From: Escherichia sp. MOD1-EC7003
GTDB taxonomy: Bacteria > Pseudomonadota > Gammaproteobacteria > Enterobacterales > Enterobacteriaceae
DNA: 64,000 nt
Assembly (NCBI RefSeq): GCF_002965065.1
Contig: NZ_PTRE01000039.1
Location: forward strand, 44,497-108,496
Reading direction: 5' to 3'
Shown: positions 22,026 to 32,000 of the stretch, piece by piece
Layout of the letters: each line of letters opens with the position of its first letter
Position numbering within the stretch: position 1 is the stretch's first letter
Notes under the pieces: generated by a model
What the model saw: only the letters and a program-made list of their open reading frames with translations
Databases searched by the model: none
What the model was told of the DNA's origin: nothing
Program-made: the position numbers and the translations under genes

Positions 22026-23063
22026 ATGGTTTTAATAAAAAAGAATCTCTTATCGGCTTCAATTGCAACAGTCCTTTTAGGATCAACAGGAGCCTTTGCG
22101 GCAAACGATCGCGGCTTTACCTCCGACAATGACTGGTCAGAAGAACAGGCTGGCTTTAATGGACATGTTGGTTCTACATTTGAATATGAGACCAAAAGCA
22201 CTGATAACTATTTAGGTAAAACAGTAAAGGAATATACTAAAACACACGAGATTTTCCAGGCCTATTTCAGCCAACCCAATTGGCAATTTGCAGCTATCTA
22301 TGGGCTTAAGTCTATCGATCGCCGGCAAGAAGAAAAAGGCTATCACGAAAATGAAACAAGTCTGCAAAACTATATATCACTAAACAAAACGTTCACTATT
22401 GGTAACGGTTTCGATTTCAGTCTGGTATACGACCTGATGTATACCGACGGAAATATAGATAACCCTTATGTAACAGGTTTGCATACCGTTACAGTTGACA
22501 ACAGTTTCCGCCCTACGTTGACGTACTTTAACTCTGACTGGAACGCAGGTTTTTATTCAAACGTTGAATACTTATACAGTCGAAATGATAAGAGTTCCTG
22601 GGGCGTACGCGAAGAAGAAGGTCAAAGTATACTATTTCAGCCCTATAAACGTTTTGGTGCATGGGAATTTGGTATTGAATTTTTCTACCAGAAAAAGCAT
22701 AACGATGAATTTAATCATGGTAAAATAAACGATCGTAGTATTTATACCGAAACTTACTACGAGCCAATTATCAAATATGCTTTTGAAAATGCTGGTAATC
22801 TGTATCTACGCACCCGCTTCGGACACGGGAAAACAGAAAATGCAGGTAGTTTGCAATACAATGCAAACAGAACCTATTTCAAGACAATTCGAAAAGCTAC
22901 TCTAGGTTATGAACAAAACATAGGTGACGACTGGATTGCCAAGATTGAATATAAACATGCCTGGGAGAAAGAGCACAAAAACTTCTATGACCCAGGAGAT
23001 AAAGAAAAATATAATGAGCTCAATCAGGATAATATTTATGTTCATGCTTTCTATCGCTTTTGA
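22026..23063 (+). CDS. OmpG-like outer-membrane porin
   Basis: The 345-residue product has a signal peptide (KKNLLSASIATVLLGSTGAFA, cleavage after AFA) and alternating aromatic beta-strands throughout, ending in a terminal phenylalanine (YVHAFYRF), as in outer-membrane barrels. Strand content and the C-terminal EYKHAWEKEH region resemble the monomeric OmpG/KdgM-type oligosaccharide porins. In K-12, ompG likewise sits by a MalFGK-like sugar operon (ycj). It would let oligosaccharides larger than general-porin substrates reach the binding protein. A GGAAGG ribosome-binding site precedes the ATG. Confidence 0.8.
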   Translation: MVLIKKNLLSASIATVLLGSTGAFAANDRGFTSDNDWSEEQAGFNGHVGSTFEYETKSTDNYLGKTVKEYTKTHEIFQAYFSQPNWQFAAIYGLKSIDRRQEEKGYHENETSLQNYISLNKTFTIGNGFDFSLVYDLMYTDGNIDNPYVTGLHTVTVDNSFRPTLTYFNSDWNAGFYSNVEYLYSRNDKSSWGVREEEGQSILFQPYKRFGAWEFGIEFFYQKKHNDEFNHGKINDRSIYTETYYEPIIKYAFENAGNLYLRTRFGHGKTENAGSLQYNANRTYFKTIRKATLGYEQNIGDDWIAKIEYKHAWEKEHKNFYDPGDKEKYNELNQDNIYVHAFYRF

Positions 23064-23081
23064 TTAAACAGAGGGAAACCT

Positions 23082-24038
23082 ATGTTCAGCGCACTAGATA
23101 TTAAAACGTTGATGCAAGGAACTTTATATGGTGATCCATCACTCAGGGTTGATACCATTCGGCCAATCCATAGTCCTTTAGTTGGTGGACTATCTATTGT
23201 TATGACACCTGGAGATTTGTTGCATATACCAACGACTGGTGCGGATATAATTATCGGACCGGAAGAGATCACTAGTTCTAACGCTAAGGCAAAGATTGTA
23301 GTCGATTATCTGAACGTGAATAATCTTAACAAAGTTTTAAGATATTATAAGGTACATAAGTATCGTTTGTTTGAGCAAGAAAACACTTCAACGATACCTG
23401 ATGTATACATTGGTAAACACTGCCAGATTGGTATGAACTGCCATTTTATGCCGGGTGTTAAAATTATGAACTGTGTGACCATAGGTGATAATGTTGCCAT
23501 TCATGCGAATACAGTGATTAAAGAAGGCACTATTATTGGTAATGATGTTATTATTGATTCTAATAATTCTATCGGTAATTATAGCTTTGAATATATGGCT
23601 GATGAACGTGATTCATATGTCCGAGTCGATAGCATCGGTAGAGTTATCATAGGTGATGATGTTGAAATCGGTTGTAACAACACCATTGACCGAGGAACAC
23701 TTGGAGATACAATAATTGGTCAAGGCACTCGTATTGATAATCAAGTGCAGATTGGACATGACTGCATAATCGGCAATAAATGCCTGATTGTTTCACAATG
23801 CGGTTTTTCAGGGCATGTTGTTTTAGGCGAACATGTTATTACACATGGTCAGGTCGGTATCGCCGGTCACATTTCAATTGGTAGTTATTCGGTAATAAAG
23901 GCAAAATCAGGTGTAAGCCATTCTTGTCCAGAAAAGAGTGATCTTTTTGGTTATCCTGCCAAAAATACGCGAGAGTACAACAAGAATCTCGCTGTCCTTA
24001 ATAAATTAACGAAACAACATGGTGTATATAAACAGTGA
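23082..24038 (+). CDS. LpxD-like hexapeptide acyltransferase
   Basis: The 318 residues show a left-handed beta-helix of hexapeptide repeats from about 108 to 275 and strong LpxD-type blocks: [20 protein letters not shown] (196-215), then [13 protein letters not shown] (219-231) with the likely catalytic His226, and [18 protein letters not shown]. coli LpxD is about 341 residues; here the N-terminal uridine-binding domain is diverged and the C-terminal helical tail is short. It starts 18 bases after the porin gene with GAGG upstream, so it is in the same transcript. It may acylate an imported sugar or nucleotide sugar, or modify lipid A; the target is unknown. Confidence 0.8.
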   Translation: MFSALDIKTLMQGTLYGDPSLRVDTIRPIHSPLVGGLSIVMTPGDLLHIPTTGADIIIGPEEITSSNAKAKIVVDYLNVNNLNKVLRYYKVHKYRLFEQENTSTIPDVYIGKHCQIGMNCHFMPGVKIMNCVTIGDNVAIHANTVIKEGTIIGNDVIIDSNNSIGNYSFEYMADERDSYVRVDSIGRVIIGDDVEIGCNNTIDRGTLGDTIIGQGTRIDNQVQIGHDCIIGNKCLIVSQCGFSGHVVLGEHVITHGQVGIAGHISIGSYSVIKAKSGVSHSCPEKSDLFGYPAKNTREYNKNLAVLNKLTKQHGVYKQ

Positions 24039-24082
24039 GTCATTGAGAAGTATTATTTATATACATTAACACTGCCATAGCA

Positions 24083-24100
24083 ATAGCTTGATTAAGCTAT
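24083..24100 (+). terminator. Small hairpin after the LpxD-like gene
   Basis: ATAGCTT and AAGCTAT form a 7-bp stem around GATT, followed by an A/T-rich tail. It is a weak candidate terminator or stability element between the acyltransferase and lipoprotein genes. Confidence 0.35.
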
Positions 24101-24123
24101 ACTATCTTTATTGAGACTTTTAA

Positions 24124-24612
24124 ATGAAAAATAAAATACTTATTGCTATTATGTTGTCTGGTTTTCTTTCAGGATGCGTTGATGGAAATTCCCCCTCTGG
24201 CACTCAGGAAGGTGTTGTGAAAGCGGATCCCCGCTATTCAGAATGTAACCTCCCCGATGTAAATGAAAGAGGGCCAATTGCTGCGGGTCTTTACATTTCT
24301 GGAACTCTCCCGGAAGGCTATTGGTTAATGAAGCCAGAGAGAAAATTGCATTATAAAGGAGATGGTATCTATCAGCTTATTTATTCAGAAAAAGCCGGTG
24401 CGCTAACAATGCAATTTGCGACTATGAACTGGAACCCGCAGTTCACTGTAACAGGTCTTGAGTTGCCATTAAATCAGGCTAAAACACTTAAAAAAGGCGG
24501 CATGGGTAAAAATACAAAAGTCGTCATTCCTGCCGATGGAAAGTATGTTTGGACGATTCAAATTGGTCCTGATAAAAAGGCAATAGCCGCCATGGTAGCA
24601 CCATGTAAATAG
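24124..24612 (+). CDS. Small lipoprotein of unknown function
   Basis: The 162-residue protein starts with a lipoprotein signal (MKNKILIAIMLSGFLSGC) whose LSGC lipobox puts the lipidated cysteine at residue 18. Residue 19 is Val, so export to the outer membrane is expected. The mature part (GLYISGTLPEGYWLMKPERK, later GKYVWTIQIG) looks like a compact beta-sandwich, perhaps carbohydrate binding, but I do not recognise the family. Cysteines near residues 41 and 161 could pair. The context suggests it helps capture sugar at the outer membrane near the porin. Confidence 0.65.
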   Translation: MKNKILIAIMLSGFLSGCVDGNSPSGTQEGVVKADPRYSECNLPDVNERGPIAAGLYISGTLPEGYWLMKPERKLHYKGDGIYQLIYSEKAGALTMQFATMNWNPQFTVTGLELPLNQAKTLKKGGMGKNTKVVIPADGKYVWTIQIGPDKKAIAAMVAPCK

Positions 24613-24623
24613 TTATTTTTAGC

Positions 24624-24657
24624 ACTCCACCATTCAACATTCGTTGAATGGTGGAGT
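24624..24657 (+). terminator. Strong intercistronic hairpin before the ATPase gene
   Basis: ACTCCACCATTCAAC and GTTGAATGGTGGAGT form a perfect 15-bp stem with a 4-base loop, 12 bases after the lipoprotein stop and 37 before the ATPase start. No T-run follows, so it is more likely an mRNA stabiliser or processing site than a simple terminator. Confidence 0.6.
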
Positions 24658-24694
24658 ATCAGTATCCCAAAATTCTTGTTAATGAGAGCAGATT

Positions 24695-25822
24695 ATGGCC
24701 GCGGTAATTCTACGCAACGTTGAAAAAATTTATGACAATGGATTCAAAGCTGTTCACGGCATTGATCTCGATATAAACGATGGTGAATTCATGGTTTTTG
24801 TTGGACCATCTGGGTGTGCCAAATCAACTACATTACGCATGATTGCAGGTCTTGAAGACGTATCTGGTGGTGAAATTTACATTAGCGACCGCCTTGTTAA
24901 TACCTTTCCACCTAAAGATCGCAGCATTGCAATGGTGTTCCAGAACTATGCGCTGTATCCCCATAAGACTGTATTTGACAATATGGCTTTTGGCTTAAAA
25001 ATGCAAAAAAGGCCAAAAGAAGAGATTAAGAAAATTGTCGAAGAAGTTGCAGAAAAACTTGAAATTAGCGATTTACTTTACCGAAAACCGAAAGAAATGT
25101 CGGGTGGTCAGCGTCAGCGTGTCGCGGTAGGCCGTGCAATTGTTCGTAAGCCAGATGTTTTCTTATTTGATGAGCCACTATCTAACCTTGATGCTAAACT
25201 TCGTGTTTCAATGCGAGTCAAAATTGCTCAGTTGCATCAGTCTCTCAAGGATGAAGGTCACCCAGCAACCATGATTTATGTTACACACGATCAAATTGAA
25301 GCATTGACCCTCGGTGATCGTATTTGTGTGCTTAATCAGGGGCGAATAATGCAGGTCGACACACCAGTTAATCTGTATAACCACCCTGCTAACAGATTCG
25401 TTGCTGGCTTTATTGGTTCCCCGTCAATGAATTTGATAGATGCGGTTGTACGTGAGAAAGACGGTAAACTCTATATTGACATTGCCCAAAATATTCGGTT
25501 GTACATACCTGAGAATAAACAATCAGTACTCAAAACGTATATAGACAAACCCGTTTGTTTTGGTATTCGTCCAGAACATATCTCTTTGAGTGTGAATTGC
25601 AAAGAAATAAATACTGTCACTGGTGCATTAAGTATTATTGAAAATATGGGGAGTGAAAAATATCTTTACTTTATCGTTAACAACAAAGAGTTTATTGCAA
25701 AAGTCAACGATCAATCAATTACTACAGCCGATATTGGAAAAAATTTATATTTCAACCTTGATACGAGCTTCTGTCATATATTTGATTTTTACACAGAAGA
25801 AAATCTAACTAATTATTTGTGA
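24695..25822 (+). CDS. MalK/UgpC-type sugar ABC transporter ATPase
   Basis: The 375-residue ATPase has Walker A GPSGCAKS at 37-44, the Q-loop at Gln83, the signature MSGGQ at 135-139, Walker B VFLFDE at 155-160 and the H-loop His198, followed by a C-terminal regulatory OB-type domain (about 235-375, GIRPEHISL). It is the only ATPase in the island and should power the MalF/MalG-like permeases on the opposite strand. The second glycine of the usual GCGKS is alanine here; the lysine and serine are kept. C-terminal sequence differs much from MalK, so MalT-type control is not implied. Confidence 0.88.
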   Translation: MAAVILRNVEKIYDNGFKAVHGIDLDINDGEFMVFVGPSGCAKSTTLRMIAGLEDVSGGEIYISDRLVNTFPPKDRSIAMVFQNYALYPHKTVFDNMAFGLKMQKRPKEEIKKIVEEVAEKLEISDLLYRKPKEMSGGQRQRVAVGRAIVRKPDVFLFDEPLSNLDAKLRVSMRVKIAQLHQSLKDEGHPATMIYVTHDQIEALTLGDRICVLNQGRIMQVDTPVNLYNHPANRFVAGFIGSPSMNLIDAVVREKDGKLYIDIAQNIRLYIPENKQSVLKTYIDKPVCFGIRPEHISLSVNCKEINTVTGALSIIENMGSEKYLYFIVNNKEFIAKVNDQSITTADIGKNLYFNLDTSFCHIFDFYTEENLTNYL

Positions 25823-26228
25823 TTGATATGATAATAACCCCAAGTTGAATAACGGTATTAAACCTTACTATTCCATAAGGCTTCTTACTGCTCGAACTGT
25901 TTATTGGTAAATGTCATTAACTTCACGAACTGATTCTTATCAAGGTAATTGAGTTACCAAAATATATCAATTAAAAAGAGCATATATGAATAAACCGTTG
26001 AAAACATCGCTTACTCAGTGAGTCTACCATTTAGGTCAGAGCATGTCTTCTGACCATAGTTGGAAGGCATTCAGATTCGCAGTTCACAATGCTTACGTGC
26101 TGTAGACCTGTAACCAGCTTGAGGATGAATGACGATAAATACACATTTTATCTCAGCATTTTTTTCGAAAATGTTAATTAATAATGTTAAAATTGGTAAG
26201 ATTTCATTTTCATTTCAGGAGCGCGTCT
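25823..26228. other. Long leader before the TrmB-type gene
   Basis: This 406-base gap has no convincing gene; the longest starts give only about eleven codons. It holds an inverted repeat GGTCAGA...TCTGACC at 26034-26055, and the stretch from about 26020 to 26130 looks less AT-rich than its surroundings. AT-rich sequence at 26140-26210 is probably the regulator promoter. I could not assign the middle patch to any known element. Confidence 0.5.
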
Positions 26229-27038
26229 ATGATACATTTGGTAAATAAATTGATAAATTTTGGTTTCACTCGCACCGATGCACAGGTTTACATCAGTCTG
26301 TTGAAAAACGGTCGTAGCAGTGGCTACAAGATAGCAAAAGAAATTTCACTTTCTCGTTCGTCTGTATACTCATCTATTGATAATCTTTACAAGAACGGTT
26401 ATATCTTTCTTGTTGATGGTGAAACTAAAGAATATGAAGCAAAATCTCCTGAGCTCATACTTTCACAAATTGAAAAAAGCACTATTGACAATATAAAAAT
26501 TTTGAAAAAAGAATTATCACAGATGATGTTTCAGAATGAACGTGAATTCATTTATAATGTCTCTGGTTTTGATAATTTACATCAGAAAGCTAAAGAGATG
26601 CTTTCTTCTGCAGAGTATGAAATTTACCTCAACACGGATTTTGATTTACATTTTTTGAAAAATGAAATTTGTGAGGCTCTAAATCGACATGTTCGAGTTA
26701 TTGTTTTTTCATTTAATAAACTTATTACTCCTGACCCACGTGTAGAACTGTATTATCGTTTTAACCATGAAGAAGAATATTACCCTTCTCATCGTTTTAT
26801 GCTTGTTGTTGATATGAAGACAGTAATGGTTTTTTCACAACGAGCTGAATCACTGGGGTTATACTCGAATAATCGCTTGCTTATCAATATAATTGCCGAA
26901 CATATCCATAGTGATATATATCTAACCAAGTATCAGCAACAATATCCTGATGCCAATGCATTAATAAATACTTTGCATGAATCTGGCAATGATATGGTGC
27001 AGGATGAAAAACGTTTGAGTGATAGCAAAAACCGTTAA
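26229..27038 (+). CDS. TrmB-family transcriptional regulator
   Basis: The 269-residue product has the TrmB winged helix at its N-terminus (LINFGFTRTDAQVYISLLKNGRSSGYKIAKEISLSRSSVYSSIDNLYKNGYI region, residues 8-59) followed by a long C-terminal domain that in TrmB relatives binds sugars. The ATG at 26229 is preceded by AGGAGCG; the frame opens at 26184 but that start has no ribosome-binding site. TrmB proteins are best known as maltose/trehalose regulators in archaea and are uncommon in enterobacteria. It likely controls this island, perhaps through the GTAC motifs at 21785 and 21954. Confidence 0.8.
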   Translation: MIHLVNKLINFGFTRTDAQVYISLLKNGRSSGYKIAKEISLSRSSVYSSIDNLYKNGYIFLVDGETKEYEAKSPELILSQIEKSTIDNIKILKKELSQMMFQNEREFIYNVSGFDNLHQKAKEMLSSAEYEIYLNTDFDLHFLKNEICEALNRHVRVIVFSFNKLITPDPRVELYYRFNHEEEYYPSHRFMLVVDMKTVMVFSQRAESLGLYSNNRLLINIIAEHIHSDIYLTKYQQQYPDANALINTLHESGNDMVQDEKRLSDSKNR

Positions 27039-27050
27039 TATTTTCCTTTC

Positions 27051-27078
27051 ATTGTGATCGTCTGCAGACGATCACAAT
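27051..27078. terminator. Perfect 28-base palindrome, probable terminator
   Basis: ATTGTGATCGTC and its complement meet at a central CTGCAG, giving a perfect 14-bp half-site palindrome 12 bases after the regulator stop. A T-rich run follows (CTATTTGTCTTTT), fitting termination of the regulator transcript. It could also serve as an operator for the following GH127 gene. The TGTGA and TCACA halves are too far apart for CRP. Confidence 0.6.
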
Positions 27079-27126
27079 CTATTTGTCTTTTATAACATCT
27101 AAACTTTTTTATACAGAGGTATTTAT

Positions 27127-28995
27127 ATGATTTTTTTTAACGACATAAAGCCCACTGGTTGGTTAAAGAATAAGATAGAATGGTATATGAACGGTCATAT
27201 AGGAGAACTGGATAAATTAGTTCCCCATCTTATTACGGAGCATAAAATATATGGAAGAGATCGTATAACTCCACTCACTGTTTCTTCTGAAGATAGCGTT
27301 ATTAAAAAACAGAATAATCCCGATGATGACATGATGCAATATTATTGGTGGGATAGTGAAACTCAATCGAATTGGAAGGATGGATATTGCCGCAGTGCCT
27401 ACTTGTTAGATAATAAAGAATGGCAGGAGAAGGCGAGCGATTTATGTTTGGAGCTTATCAATACGCAAGATGATGATGGCTACATTGGAATTTATGATTC
27501 ATCATTAAAATTTAATTGTATAGCAGAAAACGGAGAGTTCTGGGCACAAGCTACTGCATTGCGTTTTGTGCTTGGATGTTATGAATCCACCCGTAATGAG
27601 AATTTATTAATTTCTCTTACCCAAGCCGCACAATGCATTATGGCTGGTTACCCTAAAGAAACATCACATCCTTTCGTCGTGAAACATGGTTTTGCTGGAC
27701 ATAGCCACGGATTAACAATAACAGATGTTTTCTACCGCCTTTATGAAATAACCAATAACATTGAATATCTCTCATATTGCTTGTGGCTGTATGAAGATTA
27801 TTCCGCAGGATGCGTGTCGGAGCAAGATCTGCAATATAAAAATGTCATAGACCCTGGTTACCTTCTTAAAGGTCATGGCGTGCATACATATGAGCATATT
27901 AGGGCATTAGCCATCGCAGCGAGCCAACGGCCGCAATATAAAACTGCATTAGATATTTTTTTATCCCAGTTGAAATATTATCTTACACCATCTGGCGCTC
28001 CCATTGGTGATGAGTGGATTACAGGACGCACAGCTAATGCCACTTATACAGGCTATGAATATTGTTCTGTTCATGAGCTATTTAGCACTTATGTTATGTT
28101 GATAAAACTGACCACTAACATTGGTCTGGCCGATGATGCTGAGTGGTTATTCTATAATGCTAGTTTTGGCATGCAGCATCCCATACATCACGCGATAATG
28201 TACTGTAAGACTGATAATTGTTATGAAGCAAATGAAAGGAAACATCCGGACAGTAATCAGTTTAATACCAGATATAAATACTCCCCTACTCATGAGGAGG
28301 CTGCTGTCTGCTGCGTACCGAATACAGCAAGAACCATACCGGCTTTTGTCGAAAATATGTTTCACGAAAATAACAATGGTTTTACTGCATTATTTTATGG
28401 TCCGTGTGAGTTTTATGGTACATATAATAACGTTGCAGTTAAAATTACACAATTAACTGAATACCCTCATGATTTAAGCGTAAAATGTCTCATTGAGCCT
28501 GAGTCATCTGTTCGTTTTTCTCTCAGTTTCCGTTACCCCGGCTGGGCAAAAATGATGATTATTAATGGTGTTACTTTTACTAAAAGTGATACCCAAAACT
28601 CACTTATTATTTTAGATAGAACATGGCAACATCATGATGTGATTGACATAAAATTTATAGCTGATATACAGTTTAATACTGACTTATGTGGTGACACTTA
28701 TATTTCCAGAGGTCCAGTTTTATATGCAATTGAGCTTGAGAGCGATATTTTAATTAAAAAGAATCTGCTAAACGGGAAATATTATGACTCAGGATACATA
28801 CCCTGTAGTAGAGTTGATGAATCGATCCAGTTCTCTTATGCTGATTTGGAATCTTTTTCATATTCAACCTCACCAGAGGGCAAACAATACATTGAAGGGA
28901 GTTTTTATTTAAACAAGACTAAAATAGTCAGAAAACCTATACCGTTTGGTCAAACCATTCTTCGCAAAGTAACTTTCTCCAATATAGAGAATTAA
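27127..28995 (+). CDS. GH127-family glycoside hydrolase (beta-L-arabinofuranosidase-like)
   Basis: The 622-residue protein is a GH127/DUF1680 enzyme. It has the (alpha/alpha)6 barrel features GHGVHTYEHIRAL near 249-261 and the zinc-cysteine active site: Glu311-x-Cys313 (YEYCS) and Cys395-Cys396 (AVCCVPN), matching the Glu and three Cys of characterised beta-L-arabinofuranosidases. The C-terminal part is beta-rich. No signal peptide, so cytoplasmic. Related enzymes act on other furanosides or pyranosides, so exact substrate is open. It is 37 bases upstream of the GH38 gene and probably co-transcribed. Confidence 0.82.
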   Translation: MIFFNDIKPTGWLKNKIEWYMNGHIGELDKLVPHLITEHKIYGRDRITPLTVSSEDSVIKKQNNPDDDMMQYYWWDSETQSNWKDGYCRSAYLLDNKEWQEKASDLCLELINTQDDDGYIGIYDSSLKFNCIAENGEFWAQATALRFVLGCYESTRNENLLISLTQAAQCIMAGYPKETSHPFVVKHGFAGHSHGLTITDVFYRLYEITNNIEYLSYCLWLYEDYSAGCVSEQDLQYKNVIDPGYLLKGHGVHTYEHIRALAIAASQRPQYKTALDIFLSQLKYYLTPSGAPIGDEWITGRTANATYTGYEYCSVHELFSTYVMLIKLTTNIGLADDAEWLFYNASFGMQHPIHHAIMYCKTDNCYEANERKHPDSNQFNTRYKYSPTHEEAAVCCVPNTARTIPAFVENMFHENNNGFTALFYGPCEFYGTYNNVAVKITQLTEYPHDLSVKCLIEPESSVRFSLSFRYPGWAKMMIINGVTFTKSDTQNSLIILDRTWQHHDVIDIKFIADIQFNTDLCGDTYISRGPVLYAIELESDILIKKNLLNGKYYDSGYIPCSRVDESIQFSYADLESFSYSTSPEGKQYIEGSFYLNKTKIVRKPIPFGQTILRKVTFSNIEN

Positions 28996-29032
28996 TATTT
29001 CTCGAGTATTATAATTAACTAAAGGGATTTCT

Positions 29033-32000
29033 ATGTACCTTACTGATGATATTATCAAACTGTCGAATAAAATAGGTCAGAGAGTTTATACTGTTGTCTC
29101 TGAAATGTCGATTGAAGCATGGATAACAAAAGAACCGCAGCCTTTTGTTTATCGCCGTAGCGGCGCTTACCAGAAACTCACCGTTGGCTCAGACTGGGGT
29201 CAACTGTTTGACTGTGCCTGGATGCGAGTTTATGGTAAACGTCCAGCAGATAAATTTAGACACAAACTCGTCGCTCTCGTTGATATCGGTGGCGAAGGTC
29301 TTGTTGTGGATAAGAATGGTTCACCCATCTGCGGCATCACGAATAAAACATCATCTTATGGCGTACCGCCAGATAAACCGGGTAAATGGGTGGTTGATCT
29401 TTCTCTCGTTAGTGAAAATGACGAGGTTGAGTTTTGGATTGATGCTGCCTGCAATGATTTATTTGGCTATGTCACTAATGGAGGGATTATTACTGATGTT
29501 CATATCGCGACATGTAATCAGCTACTGAAATCCCTTTATTATGATGTTGAAGTGCTTTTCGACTGGATTAATGATGGTCAGAAGTTTGAATCCATACATC
29601 CTAAAGGTATCATCCCAGAAAAAATCATCACCAAAAGAAGCGAGCGTACTGACGAAATCATAAGAATTCTCGAATATATTGATAATACGTTAATTACCTT
29701 TAGCAATGAAGAAATAATTAAATGTCAAGCTGCAATCCAATCCATAATCAATAAAAACAATAATCCTTCAGAGTTCAGGATTATGGCTACTGGTCATGCC
29801 CATTTAGATATAGCGTGGATGTGGCCTTTAAGAGAAGGACGCAGAAAAGCAATAAGAACATTTGCCACCGCCCTTGCAAACATTGAAAAATATCCTGATT
29901 ACATTTTTGGCGCTAGTCAGTACCAACTTTTTCACTGGATAAAAAAAGATTATCCCTATTTCTTCGAAAAGTTAAAAAAACAAATCGCCGCAGGCCGCTT
30001 TGAATTACAAGGTTGCTTCTGGGTCGAATGCGATTTAAATCTGGTAAGTGGAGAATCGCTTATAAGGCAAATCATGCATGGGACACGATTCACACAGCAG
30101 AATTTTTCAAAGAAGATAAATTATGTCTGGCAACCGGATGTCTTTGGATTCCCCGCGACGCTTCCACAAATTCTCAAAAAATCAGGCATTAACTATATTG
30201 CATCGCAAAAGCTCTCACAAAACAAGATTAATAAATTTAATAATTACCTTTTCCGCTGGCAGGGCCTGGATGGCTCAGAAATTCTGATGCATAACTTTCC
30301 TGAAGATACGTATGATAGCCGAGCACGTGCTCGCTCTTTAGAATATATTGAACAAAACTATAATGAAAAAGAGAGCTGTCCCTATGCGCTTATGGTGTAT
30401 GGTGTCGGTGATGGCGGTGCTGGCCCCGGTGAGGAACATATAGAACGATTAACACGTATACGCAATATTGATGGTTTACCTCATGTTGATTTCAGCCGTG
30501 TTGATAAGTTCTTCACTCACGCCGACGCCTTTCGCGAATCCTTGCCCATTATTTCGGGTGAACTTTACTTCGAGGCTCATCAAGGGTGCTATACATCAGA
30601 GTCAGCAACTAAAGCCCATAACCGAAATATGGAAAATAAACTCCATGATGCTGAATTTTTTATAACTATTACTAATAATATGACATCAATTCTTCGCAGT
30701 GAGTTTGATGAAATATGGAAAGAGATGCTGACCTTGCAATTCCATGACATCCTTCCCGGCTCATGTATTTCAAGAGTTTATCATGAAACGGAAAAGGAAT
30801 ATCTTAAACTAGAAGCAAAAACCGAGAAAATTATTTCGGATGCGCGGTCTACTTTATTAAGTAAAATTGACACTTCATCTTATAAAGATCCGCACATTTT
30901 ATTTAATACCACCTGCTTTGCTCGTAACGAATGGATCAATATTAATAACAACTGGCTCAAAGCACGAGTAAACTCTTATGGTTATACTGTGATTGAACCT
31001 CAGAATAAGATCGTAAATGGTCTGAAGGCTGAATCTCGAAGTATTGAAAATAATTACATTAAACTTCTTTTTTCAGAAAACGGTGATTTAATTTCACTAT
31101 ATGATAAAAGATATGGTAAAGAATACATTACTGAAAATATGCACAGTGAGATCCGTGCATACCACGAAGATGCAGGTTTTTTCGCGGCCTGGGATTTTGC
31201 TCCAAATTATCGTGATGGGGAATCATATGTTTTACTCGCTGAAAAAATGACAACTGTGATCAGCGGGCCTAAAACTACGATGACGCTGATTTATCACTAC
31301 AATTCATCTTATCTTCGCTTAGCATTTACCCTGACACAGGACAGCCCACGCGTTGATGTCCAAACTTTTATTGATTGGCACGAACCTAATGTTTCTCTCA
31401 AAGTAAAATTCCCGGTGTCAGTACAAACATCTCTTGCACAATGTCAAATTCAGTTCGGTGTAATTGACAGACCAACGCATAGCAATGATTCGTTCGCTTT
31501 TGCCAAAGATGAAATACCAGCACATCACTGGGTCGACCTTTCTGATCAAGAAACTGGCATAGCTTTAATAGCAAAAAACAAATATGGCTATCGTGTCAAA
31601 GACCAGACGCTTGAATTAACTTTGCTGCGTTCGCAGCACAAACCTGGGGAAGTTGTTAAGACAGACAATTATGATAATTTCCTGATTAATAATTTTGCAG
31701 ATATTGGTAAACAAAAATTCACATTCTCCTTATTTCCTCATCATGGAGATTACCGTGTGGGTGGTGTTATTAATCAGGCCTATATAATGAATCATCCCTT
31801 ACAGGTCGTCCCTGTCAAACCACACCCGGGTGAATTACCCCCTTCACTATCATTTTTTGCTATCGATACTAACAGCGTTATCATCGAAACAATAAAATTA
31901 GCTGAAGACGGCGACGGTATAATCGTAAGATTATATGAGAGTCATGGATTGGAAATTTCAGCCATGCTTTCATGGATATGTAATTATCACTACGTTCAAT

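Noticed and set aside
27051..27078. CRP site in the palindrome TGTGATCG...CGATCACA
   Set aside because: The TGTGA and TCACA halves are separated by 14 bases rather than 6, so it does not fit CRP; a hairpin explains it better.
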